The translations under genes were made by a program, and so were the position numbers. A stretch of DNA of 64,000 nt from Maritalea myrionectae DSM 19524 (lineage in GTDB: Bacteria > Pseudomonadota > Alphaproteobacteria > Rhizobiales > Devosiaceae), in the NCBI RefSeq assembly GCF_000423365.1, contig NZ_AUHV01000003.1, forward strand, positions 62,001 through 126,000, in the 5' to 3' direction. Below are positions 8,807 to 17,625 of the stretch, one piece after another (the stretch's first letter is position 1; every line of letters starts with the position of its first letter). The notes beneath the pieces are model-generated. The model did no database searches, had not been told where the DNA came from, and worked only from the letters and a program-made list of their open reading frames with translations.

Positions 8807-9196
8807 CTAAGCGTTTTCTTCCGCTTTGCGCTTCGCTTCGGCTTTCGCTTTCTCGCGCTTCTTGATTTGCGCCAACGAACGCCAAAAAACCACATAAACA
8901 GCAAAGTCGCTGGTAAAACTCACAAATTCGTGGGGCACATCAGCCTCAACAGGCACCACATCACCAATCTGCATGTCGTGCCGCACACCTGAGATGGAAA
9001 CATCCGCGCGGCCACGGATCGCCAGATAAATGATATTCACACCGGGCGGTGTCGGGTATGTGCCAGTTTTAGGCGTATAAAGCTGTACAGAAAGGGTATC
9101 GGAGTTGAATGCAGGCGCAAACCACACCCCGTTCGGCCACTTGCGTGTCGCCGGTCCCGGTAGTTTCTCCAGCAAGTCATCAAACTTGACGCGCAT
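8807..9196 (-). CDS. cupin-domain protein
   Basis: A 129-residue small protein with a cupin-like core: [43 protein letters not shown], in which the Gly-rich strands and PHEF histidine are seen but the usual first HxH is absent. A metal site is therefore doubtful. The C-terminus is a Lys/Glu/Ala-rich tail ([14 protein letters not shown]). The function is unknown. It lies upstream of ttcA on the same strand with a 65-nt gap. Confidence 0.55.
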   Translation of the reverse strand: MRVKFDDLLEKLPGPATRKWPNGVWFAPAFNSDTLSVQLYTPKTGTYPTPPGVNIIYLAIRGRADVSISGVRHDMQIGDVVPVEADVPHEFVSFTSDFAVYVVFWRSLAQIKKREKAKAEAKRKAEENA

Positions 9197-9393
9197 AAAA
9201 ACCCCACAAAAAAGCTAAATCTGGTCATTAGCAACGCTAAAAAATAGCAAAAAACTCAAAATACGGCGTTAATGTTACACCATTTGATCAAATTAGCACA
9301 ATTGCCGTTAATAAATTCATGAGATCGGCCAATTCCATTTGCACACCTCAGAATATTTGCATCTAATTGTGACAAATCTTGGGAGGGATTCAT

Positions 9394-10617
9394 ATGTTCC
9401 GATCGTTTTTTCCAACGCCAAAACTATTCTTTGGTAGCGCCGTTATCTGGACCGCGCTGTGCTTTTTGATTTGGTTCACCATCGGCTCGGCCCTGCAAAG
9501 CGCCATTAGCCTAGACCCGATCATTACACCCAACCCCGGAGACGACCCAACGCCATTTCTGACAAACCAGAAAGTCTGGCTCTATCAATATGTGATCATG
9601 ACCGTCTATCTGTTCTGTTTGCCGTGGTTTTTTGTCCAGCGCCATCGTTGGTATTGGTGGTCAGTGGTTGGCTCGGCCACCATTGTCTTAATGCTGTTTG
9701 CCAATGTGCAGGTACAGGCGTGGCTGAACGACTGGTATGGCGACTTCTTTAATCTCCTACAAACAGCTCTTTCAGATCCTGGCAGTGTCGCACCAGAGGA
9801 ATATTGGGGTAATTTGATTTTCGTTGCCTATGTCGCCGCGCCCAACATTTTGTTGATCGTGCTGATTAACTTCTTCACCAGCCATTATGTCTTCCGCTGG
9901 CGCACGGCAATGAACTTTTATTATATGAGCTTTTGGCCACACCTTCGACACATCGAAGGGGCATCGCAGCGTGTGCAGGAAGATGCCATGCGCTTTGCTG
10001 ACGGTGTTGAATCTCTGGGCGTGAACTTTGTTTATGCATTGATGACATTGGCTGTGTTCCTGCCCATTCTATGGGGCCTCTCACAACAAATCACAGCGCT
10101 GCCGTTAATTGGCGAAGTGCCCGGCTCCCTGATTTGGGTGGCCCTCGCGTCAGCCGCGTTCGGCACTGTGGTTCTTGCAGCTGTTGGCTTCAAGCTTCCC
10201 GGCTTGGAGTTTAACAACCAAAAAGTTGAAGCCGCCTATCGTAAGGAACTTGTTTACGCCGAGGACCATGAAACCCGTGCGCAGCCACAAACGGTAAAAG
10301 AGCTGTATTTGGACGTGCAGAAAAACTATTTCCGCCTGTTCTTCCACTATCTCTATTTCAATCTCGTGCGCTCAACCTACAATCAGGCGTCAAATTTCAT
10401 CACGCTAATTGCCCTCGGCCCATCAATCCTGGCCGGCGCCATCACTCTTGGTATCTATCAGCAGGTGGCGAACGCTTTTGGCAGGGTGGAAAGCTCGCTG
10501 CAATATTTGGTAGATTCTTGGCCGCAGATTATCAAGCTGATGTCAGTCTATAAACGTCTGCGCAAATTTGAAGCTGAAATTCCTAAAGGCTCGGACCTGC
10601 CAGATTCTCCAGTCTAA
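9394..10617 (+). CDS. bacA: SbmA/BacA family peptide antibiotic transporter
   Basis: A 407-residue inner-membrane protein of the SbmA/BacA family: seven or so membrane segments, NVQVQAWLNDWYGDFFNLLQTAL, FRWRTAMNFYYMSFWPHLRHIEGASQRVQEDAMRFA and the C-terminal FGRVESSLQYLVDSWPQIIKLMSVYKRL are hallmark stretches. These proteins import proline-rich peptides, bleomycin-like drugs or modified microcins in a proton-driven way, and in rhizobia and Brucella they are needed in hosts. GGGAGGG before the ATG at 9394 decides the start over the TTG at 9379. Upstream 9197-9393 is AT-rich and holds the palindrome ATTTGATCAAAT (9282-9293). Confidence 0.9.
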   Translation: MFRSFFPTPKLFFGSAVIWTALCFLIWFTIGSALQSAISLDPIITPNPGDDPTPFLTNQKVWLYQYVIMTVYLFCLPWFFVQRHRWYWWSVVGSATIVLMLFANVQVQAWLNDWYGDFFNLLQTALSDPGSVAPEEYWGNLIFVAYVAAPNILLIVLINFFTSHYVFRWRTAMNFYYMSFWPHLRHIEGASQRVQEDAMRFADGVESLGVNFVYALMTLAVFLPILWGLSQQITALPLIGEVPGSLIWVALASAAFGTVVLAAVGFKLPGLEFNNQKVEAAYRKELVYAEDHETRAQPQTVKELYLDVQKNYFRLFFHYLYFNLVRSTYNQASNFITLIALGPSILAGAITLGIYQQVANAFGRVESSLQYLVDSWPQIIKLMSVYKRLRKFEAEIPKGSDLPDSPV

Positions 10618-10640
10618 GGTTCGCAAAAAGAACCACAAAC

Positions 10641-10670
10641 AAAAAAGGCCGCCCAAACGGGCGGCCTTTT
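10641..10670. terminator. bidirectional terminator between bacA and rpsD
   Basis: Stem 10647-10654 / 10659-10666 (GGCCGCCC/GGGCGGCC) with an AAAC loop, flanked by A-run and TTTT, so it can stop both convergent transcripts. Confidence 0.9.
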
Positions 10671-10689
10671 CTTTGATCTTCGTCTCGAC

Positions 10690-11307
10690 TTAACGAGAGT
10701 AAAATTCAACAACCAAGTTTGGTTCCATTTGAACCGGATATGGCACATCTGACAATGTTGGGATACGTGTCAAAGAAGCGGTCATCTTTGAGTGATCAAC
10801 GTCAACATAATCAGGCACATCGCGCTCAGCCAATTGTGTTGCTTCCAAAACCATCGCGATTTGCTTTGATTTTTCGCGGATTTCAATCACATCACCAACT
10901 TGCAGGCGGTATGAAGGGATGTTCACACGCTTGCCGTTCACCAAAACGTGGCCGTGGTTGACGAACTGACGGGCAGCGAACACGGTTGGCACGAACTTGG
11001 CGCGGTACACCAATGCGTCCAAACGTTGCTCAAGCAAACCAATCAACAATTCACCAGTGTCACCTTTCAAACGTGTTGCTTCGTTATAAACACGCTTAAA
11101 TGATTTTTCTGTAAGGTTGCCGTAATAGCCTTTAAGCTTTTGCTTGGCGCGCAACTGCAGACCAAAGTCAGAAAGCTTGCCGCGGCGACGCTGGCCGTGC
11201 TGGCCTGGGCCGTATTCACGACGGTTTACAGGGCTTTTTGGACGGCCCCAGATATTTTCGCCCAAGCGGCGGTCAATTTTATATTTCTCAGAATGGCGTT
11301 TAGACAT
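10690..11307 (-). CDS. rpsD: 30S ribosomal protein S4
   Basis: A 205-residue S4, full length: N-terminal [35 protein letters not shown], then the S4 RNA-binding domain around [39 protein letters not shown]. It nucleates 30S assembly on the 16S 5' domain. As in many alphaproteobacteria it is alone and not in the alpha operon. The ATG at 11307 follows AAAGAAGGA. Confidence 0.97.
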   Translation of the reverse strand: MSKRHSEKYKIDRRLGENIWGRPKSPVNRREYGPGQHGQRRRGKLSDFGLQLRAKQKLKGYYGNLTEKSFKRVYNEATRLKGDTGELLIGLLEQRLDALVYRAKFVPTVFAARQFVNHGHVLVNGKRVNIPSYRLQVGDVIEIREKSKQIAMVLEATQLAERDVPDYVDVDHSKMTASLTRIPTLSDVPYPVQMEPNLVVEFYSR

Positions 11308-11637
11308 CGCTCGTCCTTCTTTAAATCGTAATGAATGACTGCGCCCTCCTCTGCTCCGTCCCTATAATAGAGTCGAAACCGACAGACCTTGCGAAAAACA
11401 CGCTTGCTGCGGATAAACCGCGCATGAAAACCGAAGATCCCGGGTGCACAATTGATTGAAACAACCAATTGATCGCGCTGAAGTAGATCACACCCCCAAA
11501 AAAGTCAACCACTAAACCCGCCAATTTCCGGGCTTTGAGCCATATTGTGCAACTTTTTTGCCACCGCCTCTTTAAAAAGCGCTTGCATCTCCCATTTAGT
11601 GTGTTACAACTCTAATACACTAGATGAGTGAGACACA
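11308..11637 (-). promoter_or_regulatory. rpsD promoter and leader; gene-free stretch
   Basis: This 330-bp gap contains no plausible gene. On the minus strand TTGACT (11503-11508) with a TACTTC/CTACTT-like -10 around 11480-11486 is a candidate rpsD promoter, giving a leader of roughly 160 nt; a second -10-like TATTAT (11364-11369) lies nearer. The right end carries the operator and start of the GntR gene on the plus strand. A leader this long would allow S4 autoregulation, but no known S4 site was recognised. Confidence 0.4.
11598..11621 (+). promoter_or_regulatory. inverted-repeat operator of the YtrA-type GntR regulator
   Basis: Arms AGTGTGTTA (11598-11606) and TAATACACT (11613-11621) around 6 nt: a 9-bp palindrome with one mismatch, ending 16 nt before the regulator's ATG. 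The position fits autorepression of the regulator-ABC operon. Confidence 0.6.
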
Positions 11638-11991
11638 ATGAACAATTGGAATGAAACACAGCCGATATTTGTTCAAATCAGAGAGCGATTGACCGACATG
11701 ATTATCTCAGGTTCGGTCAATGAAGGCGAAGCGTTACCCTCGGTGCGGCAGATTGCGACAGACTTGTCGGTCAACCCGCTCACGGTCACCAAAGCCTATC
11801 AGTCTCTTGTGGATTTGGGCGTAATCGAAAAAAGACGAGGCTTGGGAATGTTTGTGGCAGATGGCGCACAAAATCAGCTTTTGGCACATGAACGCGAGGC
11901 ATTTTTGAAAAATGAATGGCCCCGCATCGTTAAACAAATCAAAGCACTAGGTCTCGATATTGAAGATCTTATGCGGCACGAGACGGAATAG
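11638..11991 (+). CDS. GntR family transcriptional regulator, YtrA subfamily
   Basis: A 117-residue regulator with an N-terminal winged helix (PIFVQIRERLTDMIISGSVNEGEALPSVRQIATDLSVNPLTVTKAYQSLVDLGVIEKRRGLGMFV) and only a short helical tail, which defines the YtrA class. Such proteins usually repress their own operon of ABC exporter genes; here an ATP-binding protein and a permease follow directly (9 nt, then a 4-nt overlap). The inducer is unknown, though cell-envelope antibiotics are common in the class. Confidence 0.85.
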   Translation: MNNWNETQPIFVQIRERLTDMIISGSVNEGEALPSVRQIATDLSVNPLTVTKAYQSLVDLGVIEKRRGLGMFVADGAQNQLLAHEREAFLKNEWPRIVKQIKALGLDIEDLMRHETE

Positions 11992-12000
11992 AGGCGAAAT

Positions 12001-12888
12001 ATGACAACAACAGCTAAGCCCCTTATCGAAGCCCGCAATTTACGCAAGAGCTTCAACAAAAAAGAAATTTTGCACGGACTGAACTTCACCATTCCAAAGG
12101 GCCGTATTGTCGGTTTGGTCGGGCACAATGGTGCGGGTAAAACCACAACGCTGAATGCCATCCTCGGTCTTACAGACTGTGAAGGCGACATCACCGTTTT
12201 GGGTCAACACCCCTATCAAAACCGTGCTGAATTGATGAACGACATTGCGTTCATCTCAGATGTGGCCAGCTTGCCGCGCTTTTTGAAAGTGCGCGAACTG
12301 TTCGACTTGGTCGAAGACATTCACCCCAACTTTTCCAGGGAGAAGGCAAATGGATTTCTTGAGGGCACAGACATCCGCGCTAATGCAAAGGTCAAGGCTC
12401 TATCAAAAGGTATGGTCGCTCAGCTGCACCTTGCTATCGTCATGGCGATCGACGCTTCACTTCTAGTCTTGGACGAGCCAACCCTTGGCTTGGACATTAC
12501 TTACCGCAAGCGCTTCTATAAGCGACTGTTGGAAGATTATATGCACGAAGAGCGCACATTGCTGATCACAACCCACCAAGTGGATGAGATCGAATTTATG
12601 CTCTCCGACATTATGTTCATCAAAGATGGCGAACTGGTGCTGGATTGCCCGATGGAAGATGTGGGCACCCGCTATCACCAGCTTGTCACCGATGAGAAGG
12701 AACTGGACGCGCTGCACGCGCTCAAACCCATCTATGTCGAGCAGAAGTTTGGCCAGACCATTATGGTGTTTGACGGCGTTGCCGCCGATCAGCTGGAACC
12801 CTATGGCAAGGTCAGCACCCCAACCATTTCAGATTTGTTTGTCGCGCTGATGCAGCGTGAAGATACCCGTAAGGGAGAGATCATATGA
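12001..12888 (+). CDS. ABC transporter ATP-binding protein
   Basis: A 295-residue ATPase. Walker A is GLVGHNGAGKTTT, Walker B LLVLDEPTLGLD, and the H-loop histidine is in LITTHQVDE. The signature is degenerate (LSKGM rather than LSGGQ), as seen in several YtrB-like subunits. It pairs with the membrane protein encoded by the overlapping downstream gene (ATGA at 12885) to form a putative exporter under control of the GntR gene upstream. Confidence 0.85.
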   Translation: MTTTAKPLIEARNLRKSFNKKEILHGLNFTIPKGRIVGLVGHNGAGKTTTLNAILGLTDCEGDITVLGQHPYQNRAELMNDIAFISDVASLPRFLKVRELFDLVEDIHPNFSREKANGFLEGTDIRANAKVKALSKGMVAQLHLAIVMAIDASLLVLDEPTLGLDITYRKRFYKRLLEDYMHEERTLLITTHQVDEIEFMLSDIMFIKDGELVLDCPMEDVGTRYHQLVTDEKELDALHALKPIYVEQKFGQTIMVFDGVAADQLEPYGKVSTPTISDLFVALMQREDTRKGEII

Positions 12889-13772
12889 GACCCTATATCG
12901 CGCTCGTAAAACGGGAATTTTTAGAACATCGCGGTGCATTTTTGATTGCACCGGCCGTCATCACGATGATCGTAATTGCGGTCTTCGCTTCCGCCATCAT
13001 ATTAGGCCATAGCGATATTCAGGCTGAATTCACCACAATGGATTCAAAGGCCACATTGTTCACGGCATTTTACGGCATCGCCATTGTGCTTTGGACGATC
13101 TACTTAATGATTGCCCTGTTCTTCTACTACGCTGATTCATTCAGCGCCGACCGGAAAAACAATGGCCTGCTGTTTTGGAAAAGCATGCCGCAATCAGACC
13201 TGAAGATCCTTGGATCAAAGGTTCTGGCTGGTGGCACAATCTTCCCGATGGCCATTGGCGTCTGGATGCTAATCGCCGGTGTTATGGCCTATCTGTTTTC
13301 GATCTGGATTGCAGGCTTTGTGCCTGGTGTCAGCACGGCTGATCCAATCAGCTTTGTCAGCACCTATATCCAGATGAGCATTTCAGCTGCGGTTTTGGTG
13401 TTGCTCGCCTTGCTTTGGTATGCCCCCTTCTTCGCTTGGGTGGCGCTGCTGTCCACCGTTTTCAAACGTTGGAGCATTCCATTGGCCTTTGTGGTCCCTG
13501 GCCTGATGGTCTTGGCCGAACGCATCTTCCGCTTCAGCGCCGATAATTTTGAAAGCCATATTGGCAATTTCATCACCTATCGCTTGGAAAACATGTTCGC
13601 CAATGAAGACCTGTTGGAAGAAGTTGCGACGCAAGAATCATTTAATGCGGCAAGCTTCATCATCGCCATGCTCAATCAGTTCAATTGGACACACATGTTC
13701 ATTGGCTTGGTGATCACAGCAGGCTTTGTCTATGCCGCCAGCGAATATCGCCGCCGCCTGATTGAAGCCTAA
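12885..13772 (+). CDS. ABC-2 type transporter permease
   Basis: A 295-residue integral membrane protein with six predicted helices (around residues 20-42, 60-85, 112-137, 158-190, 196-213 and 270-288). Its N-terminus YIALVKREFLEHRGAFLIAP is typical of ABC-2 permeases, as is SFSADRKNNGLLFWKSMPQSD after helix 2. It probably forms a homodimer with two copies of the ATPase encoded upstream. The transported substrate is not known. It is the last gene of the GntR-ABC operon, followed by a strong terminator. Confidence 0.8.
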   Translation: MRPYIALVKREFLEHRGAFLIAPAVITMIVIAVFASAIILGHSDIQAEFTTMDSKATLFTAFYGIAIVLWTIYLMIALFFYYADSFSADRKNNGLLFWKSMPQSDLKILGSKVLAGGTIFPMAIGVWMLIAGVMAYLFSIWIAGFVPGVSTADPISFVSTYIQMSISAAVLVLLALLWYAPFFAWVALLSTVFKRWSIPLAFVVPGLMVLAERIFRFSADNFESHIGNFITYRLENMFANEDLLEEVATQESFNAASFIIAMLNQFNWTHMFIGLVITAGFVYAASEYRRRLIEA

Positions 13773-13794
13773 TCTAAAACGACCTTCAAAACTG

Positions 13795-13822
13795 AAAAGG
13801 ACGCCTATTCGGCGTCCTTTTT
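13795..13822 (+). terminator. intrinsic terminator of the GntR-ABC operon
   Basis: Stem AAAAGGACGCC (13795-13805) / GGCGTCCTTTT (13811-13821) with 5-nt loop and T-run. The trmJ stop codon on the other strand lies inside it. Confidence 0.9.
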
Positions 13823-14617
13823 TTGTTGTCTTTGTTTTTCCCGATAAGGATTGGGCCGCTCATGTCGCCGATCCAGCGCAGCAATAATGCCCCGAAATGT
13901 CCGTATCTCCTGCACGTTGAATTTAGCACGCCCCAGCATCGACCGAATATTGTTGACCATGGACGGACGCTTATTGGCGACTTTGAAATAGTTCGCCCGA
14001 TCCAGCGCGTCTTCCAAATGCTCATATAAGCCAACCAATTGTTCGCGCGGCGCGGGTTCGCCAAGGTCACCGCTAAAGGGCAAGTCCGCCGCGCCATTCG
14101 CGGCCCGACGCCACTCATAAGCCAAAACCAAAACCGCCTGCGCAATGTTCAGTGATGCAAACGCTGGCTCCACGGGCAAGGTGACAATCGTGTCGCAAAG
14201 CGCCACTTCCTCATTGTTCAGCCCCCACCGTTCGCGGCCAAACAGAATTCCCGCTTTTTGCCCAGCGCCAATATGCGGCACCATGTGATTGGCCGCTTCG
14301 TCCGGCCCAATGACAGGCTTATACATATCGCGCGAACGTGCAGTCGTGGCATAAACCAGGCTCAAATCCGAAATTGCGTCTTCCACCCGATCAAACACTT
14401 GCACGCGATCGATCACATGGTCAGCCTTCGCCGCCGCACTCCGCGCCCGTTCGTTGGGCCATCCATCGCGCGGATTGACAATGCGCAAGTCCCACAGGCC
14501 AAAATTGGCCATGGCCCGCGCTGCCGTGCCAATATTCTCCCCCAATTGCGGTTCACACAAAATTACCGCCGGGGTGGGTTTCAGCTCAATTCCTTTTGAG
14601 CTATCCGTGCCTGCCAT
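13805..14617 (-). CDS. trmJ: TrmJ-like tRNA (Cm32/Um32) methyltransferase
   Basis: A 270-residue SPOUT-class RNA methyltransferase of TrmH group 1. Family landmarks are AVILCEPQLGENIGTAARAMANFGL at the N-terminus, GILFGRERWGLNNEEVALCD and the knot segment ASLNIAQAVLVLAYEW. Members 2'-O-methylate position 32 of tRNAs with S-adenosylmethionine. The C-terminal helical part (~180-270) fits the usual tRNA-contacting extension. It is encoded alone, downstream of a GNAT gene on the same strand. Confidence 0.85.
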   Translation of the reverse strand: MAGTDSSKGIELKPTPAVILCEPQLGENIGTAARAMANFGLWDLRIVNPRDGWPNERARSAAAKADHVIDRVQVFDRVEDAISDLSLVYATTARSRDMYKPVIGPDEAANHMVPHIGAGQKAGILFGRERWGLNNEEVALCDTIVTLPVEPAFASLNIAQAVLVLAYEWRRAANGAADLPFSGDLGEPAPREQLVGLYEHLEDALDRANYFKVANKRPSMVNNIRSMLGRAKFNVQEIRTFRGIIAALDRRHERPNPYREKQRQQKKDAE

Positions 14618-14678
14618 GGTCCTTGTCCTTTAAATAAGTCGCAGACACATAGGGCGGACAGGCCTTAAAAATCAAGGC

Positions 14679-15242
14679 CTAGTTGAAATGCGCCCGCCAT
14701 TCATCTTCCAAAATGGCATAAATATACATGTGGTCCCACTCGCCCTTAAAAAGCTCATGCTCTCGGAAATCGGCCTCGCGGCGCATTTTGAGCTTTTCCA
14801 TCAATCGCCAAGATGGCGTATTGGCGGCTGAACAACGCGCACAAATGCGGTGCAGATTAAACTCCTTAAAACAAGCATCCATAAAGGCGCGCGTTGCCTC
14901 CATGGCGTACCCTTTGCCCTGAAAGTCGGGGGAGAACACATAGCCCACTTCGCCCTGCCGCGCTTCTTCATTGAGATAAAACAGCAATACTTCACCGATC
15001 ACTTGGCCCGTTGCCTTCAACTCGACGGCCAAAAACAACGGATCGCCGCCTGGCTCCAACCTGTCCAGCGCCACCCGCTTTTCCAACGCCTCAAGCATAC
15101 CGGCCTCATCGCGCGGTTCATAAGGCAGATAACGGCAGACATCAGGATCGGAATGGATGGGAAATAACTGCTCAAAGTCATCATGGCGCACACGCCGCAA
15201 AATCAGTCGTTCCGTTTCAATCGGCAAATCAAAAATCTTCAT
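14679..15242 (-). CDS. GNAT family N-acetyltransferase (RimJ/RimL-like)
   Basis: A 187-residue acetyltransferase. The start IETERLILRRVRHDDFEQLFPIHSDPDVCRYLPYEP and the acetyl-CoA region VGYVFSPDFQGKGYAMEATRAFMDACF, followed by LHRICARCSAANTPSWRLMEKLKMRREADFREHEL, are the pattern of the ribosomal-protein acetyltransferase-like branch. The real substrate may be a small molecule or protein. It is 61 nt upstream of trmJ on the same strand. Confidence 0.8.
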   Translation of the reverse strand: MKIFDLPIETERLILRRVRHDDFEQLFPIHSDPDVCRYLPYEPRDEAGMLEALEKRVALDRLEPGGDPLFLAVELKATGQVIGEVLLFYLNEEARQGEVGYVFSPDFQGKGYAMEATRAFMDACFKEFNLHRICARCSAANTPSWRLMEKLKMRREADFREHELFKGEWDHMYIYAILEDEWRAHFN

Positions 15243-15307
15243 GAATAAGGACTAAACTCGCAATTTAGTGAATTGATTCAGCGCTTAAACTGCGCCAAAC
15301 TCATTTG

Positions 15308-15727
15308 ATGGAAGAAAATGATATTCGCGTGGAATGCGCATGTGGTCAAGCAAAACTGACCCTCTTTGGCGCACCCAAAACAACAATGCTTTGCGCCTGC
15401 CGCGATTGCCAAAAGGCATCGGGCACAGACCATACAGCGCTCGCCCTTTGGGCCGATGAGCAATTGGAATTTGAAGGCGACACAACTTCTTTTGCCACCG
15501 AGGCAGATAGTGGCGCCACGGTGCATCGCCACCGCTGCGCCCATTGCGGCACACCAGTTTTTGGCACGTCAAGTCGGTTAAAGGGCCACCGCCTTATCCC
15601 ACTCGGGCTGTTGGGTGACGCCGCCAATGATCTGCCGCCGAAATCAATGATATTTTCCCGTACAAAATTCGAATGGGACCACACAAGTGATGGGTTGGCG
15701 CAATACCCCACCTATCCCGACAATTAG
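15308..15727 (+). CDS. GFA (CENP-V/GFA) domain protein 1
   Basis: A 139-residue zinc protein of the glutathione-dependent formaldehyde-activating enzyme-like fold. The Cys sets are CACG near the N-terminus, CACRDCQKASG, and CAHCG before PVF. Most GFA proteins have no proven formaldehyde role. The ATG at 15308 is preferred to the TTG one codon earlier. It starts a run of plus-strand genes and is one of four GFA-domain genes within 7.6 kb. Confidence 0.85.
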   Translation: MEENDIRVECACGQAKLTLFGAPKTTMLCACRDCQKASGTDHTALALWADEQLEFEGDTTSFATEADSGATVHRHRCAHCGTPVFGTSSRLKGHRLIPLGLLGDAANDLPPKSMIFSRTKFEWDHTSDGLAQYPTYPDN

Positions 15728-15747
15728 ATCTTCAGGGGGAGAAGGCA

Positions 15748-16149
15748 ATGGAAAATAAGGGACAATGCTATTGCGGCCAAGTCACCTTCACGGTCACCGG
15801 AGAACCGGTGCGCATGGCGGCTTGCCATTGCAATGCATGCCGCCGCCTTTCGGGCACAGGCCATCTGGTTCAGGCCTTTTACAAAAAGGACCAGGTCCAC
15901 ATCAAAGGCAACACCAAATCTTTTGATGCGCCCGCCGACTCTGGAAATATGCGCACCCGCCATTTTTGCCCTGAATGTGGATCGCGGCTCTTTTCGGAAA
16001 ATGAGAAATTGCCCGACATCATCGGCATCGCCGTCGGTGCCTTCGACAATTCAGACTGGTTCAAGCCGCAGATTGCGCTCTACACTTCTGAGCGCCCCAT
16101 TTGGGATTACATGGACCCCGAGCTAAAAACAGCGGACCATATGACATGA
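15748..16149 (+). CDS. GFA (CENP-V/GFA) domain protein 2
   Basis: A 133-residue GFA-fold protein with CYCGQVTF, ACHCNACRRLSGTGH and HFCPECGSRLF zinc clusters and a typical C-terminal GAFDNSDWFKPQIALYTSERPIWD, suggesting an intact enzyme-like protein. AGGGGGAGAAGG precedes ATG 15748. It is 20 nt after GFA protein 1, and its stop overlaps the start of the TfoX-domain gene (ATGA), so the three genes are likely one transcript. Confidence 0.87.
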   Translation: MENKGQCYCGQVTFTVTGEPVRMAACHCNACRRLSGTGHLVQAFYKKDQVHIKGNTKSFDAPADSGNMRTRHFCPECGSRLFSENEKLPDIIGIAVGAFDNSDWFKPQIALYTSERPIWDYMDPELKTADHMT

Positions 16150-16481
16150 GCACCGAACGCGAAGAACTAGCCGACCGCATCCGCGCCGTCATTGGCGACG
16201 ACCCAAATGTGTCCGAGCGGAAAATGTTCGGGGGCATCGCCTTTATGCTCAATGGCAACATGCTTGTGGGGCCGCACAAAGACGGCACCCTGATGGTGCG
16301 CGTCGGGCCAGAACTTTATGACGAGGCGCTTTCACGCCCCGGCGCAAAAGAAATGGATTTTACAGGCAAACCAATGAAAGGTTTTGTCCATGTGCATCCG
16401 GACAAAATAGCCGATGACGAGGCGTTGCGCACATGGATCGCCTTGGCGACACAGTTTGTAGGCGCCCTGCCGCCGAAATAG
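16146..16481 (+). CDS. TfoX N-terminal domain protein
   Basis: A 111-residue protein with a single TfoX/Sxy N-terminal domain: EELADRIRAVIGDDPNVSERKMFGGIAFMLNGNMLVG and a C-terminal DEALRTWIALATQFVGALPPK. The C-terminal domain of competence regulators is absent, so no role in competence follows from the name. Start ATG 16146 is embedded in the stop of the preceding GFA gene; an upstream in-frame extension would overlap that gene by 45 nt and is not conserved. Confidence 0.8.
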   Translation: MSTEREELADRIRAVIGDDPNVSERKMFGGIAFMLNGNMLVGPHKDGTLMVRVGPELYDEALSRPGAKEMDFTGKPMKGFVHVHPDKIADDEALRTWIALATQFVGALPPK

Positions 16482-16561
16482 GTTTGTAGTAGTGGGATAA
16501 CACCCGCAACAGGCCCGCGCTCACTATGCTTTCTCCTCACACCAATCTTGAGGAGGATATG

Positions 16562-17146
16562 ATGGGTGCGAAAAAAATTCTTATGATCGTGGGCGATTTC
16601 GTTGAGGATTACGAAGTGATGGTCCCGTTCCAGTGCCTTCTTGCCGTTGGGCACCATGTTGATGCTGTTTGTCCGAACAAAACAGCAGACGACAGCGTCG
16701 CAACAGCCATACACGACTTTGAAGGCGATCAAACCTACACCGAAAAACCCGGCCATCGGTTTGCGCTGAACACGACATTCACAGACGTAAACGTTGAAGA
16801 CTATGACGCTTTGGTTATTCCCGGCGGACGTGCGCCAGAATATTTGCGCCTAAATGCCGAGGTGATCGCGATGGTCCAACACTTTGCCAATGCCAACAAG
16901 CCAATCGCTGCCATTTGCCACGGCGCGCAACTATTGGCAGCAGCAGATGTGATCAAAAATAAGAATATTTCCGCATATCCCGCGTGCGCGCCTGAAGTAA
17001 AACTTGCCGGCGGGACCTTTGCAGATATTGACGTCACCGCCGCGAAAACGGACGGAAATTTTGTCACCGCTCCAGCCTGGCCTGCCCATCCAGCATGGAT
17101 CGCACAGTTTCTCACTGTTCTCGGCACTGAGATTACTCACAACTGA
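16562..17146 (+). CDS. DJ-1/PfpI family protein
   Basis: A 194-residue class I glutamine-amidotransferase-like protein. The nucleophile elbow is AAICHGAQ with Cys119, and [12 protein letters not shown] precedes it. Members act as glyoxalase/deglycase, chaperone or protease-like enzymes, and the choice cannot be made here. GAGGAGG (16550-16556) is 5 nt from the ATG at 16562, which is preferred over an adjacent ATG at 16559 and an unlikely upstream start at 16526. Confidence 0.85.
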   Translation: MGAKKILMIVGDFVEDYEVMVPFQCLLAVGHHVDAVCPNKTADDSVATAIHDFEGDQTYTEKPGHRFALNTTFTDVNVEDYDALVIPGGRAPEYLRLNAEVIAMVQHFANANKPIAAICHGAQLLAAADVIKNKNISAYPACAPEVKLAGGTFADIDVTAAKTDGNFVTAPAWPAHPAWIAQFLTVLGTEITHN

Positions 17147-17217
17147 TTTGCCAACAGACGCAATTTTTGCTGAATTGGTTTCTGCGCGGGTCGCTCGCGC
17201 AGAATTGGGAGGATGAC

Positions 17218-17625
17218 ATGTGCCAACTGTTTGTCGGGGCTGATACAAATCTTTGGGAAAATCAAACGCGGTCAATGCGCATTGATGGCATGTCCACCAG
17301 CGTGCGTTTGGAGGCGTTTTATTGGCAGGTTCTCACCGAAATCGGGGCTCGAGATGGACTATCCGTCGGCCAATTGGTCACCCGCCTGTTCCGCGAAACA
17401 ACAGAAGCAGGCCATGATCCAGAGAACTTTGCTTCATTTTTGCGGGTTTGCTGTGGCCGTTACTTAGCGCTGCAGCTTTCTGGCGACATTCCGACAGACA
17501 AAAGTGCTGAAATAGCCTCGCTAGATGCACCCAGCATTTTGGCAAAAGAGCGTGCGGCACGCTCCCCCCTTCACCCCTATATGCCCTACGATTTTATGAT
17601 GAGCCTAGATAAAGCTACTCTGTAA
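17218..17625 (+). CDS. ribbon-helix-helix domain protein
   Basis: A 135-residue protein. The middle segment [42 protein letters not shown] has the RHH_4-type strand-helix-helix pattern of a small alphaproteobacterial family. DNA binding is plausible but not shown. GGGAGG lies before the ATG at 17218. The 3' end overlaps the convergent hpt gene by 11 nt. Confidence 0.7.
   Translation: MCQLFVGADTNLWENQTRSMRIDGMSTSVRLEAFYWQVLTEIGARDGLSVGQLVTRLFRETTEAGHDPENFASFLRVCCGRYLALQLSGDIPTDKSAEIASLDAPSILAKERAARSPLHPYMPYDFMMSLDKATL

Noticed and set aside
8742-8885. Extended ttcA start
   Set aside because: The 48 extra codons overlap the cupin gene's 3' end and are not conserved.
9282-9293. ATTTGATCAAAT palindrome before bacA as FixK/FNR box
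   Set aside because: The FixK/FNR pattern needs a 4-nt spacer between TTGAT and ATCAA; this has none. Single AT-rich palindrome of unclear meaning.
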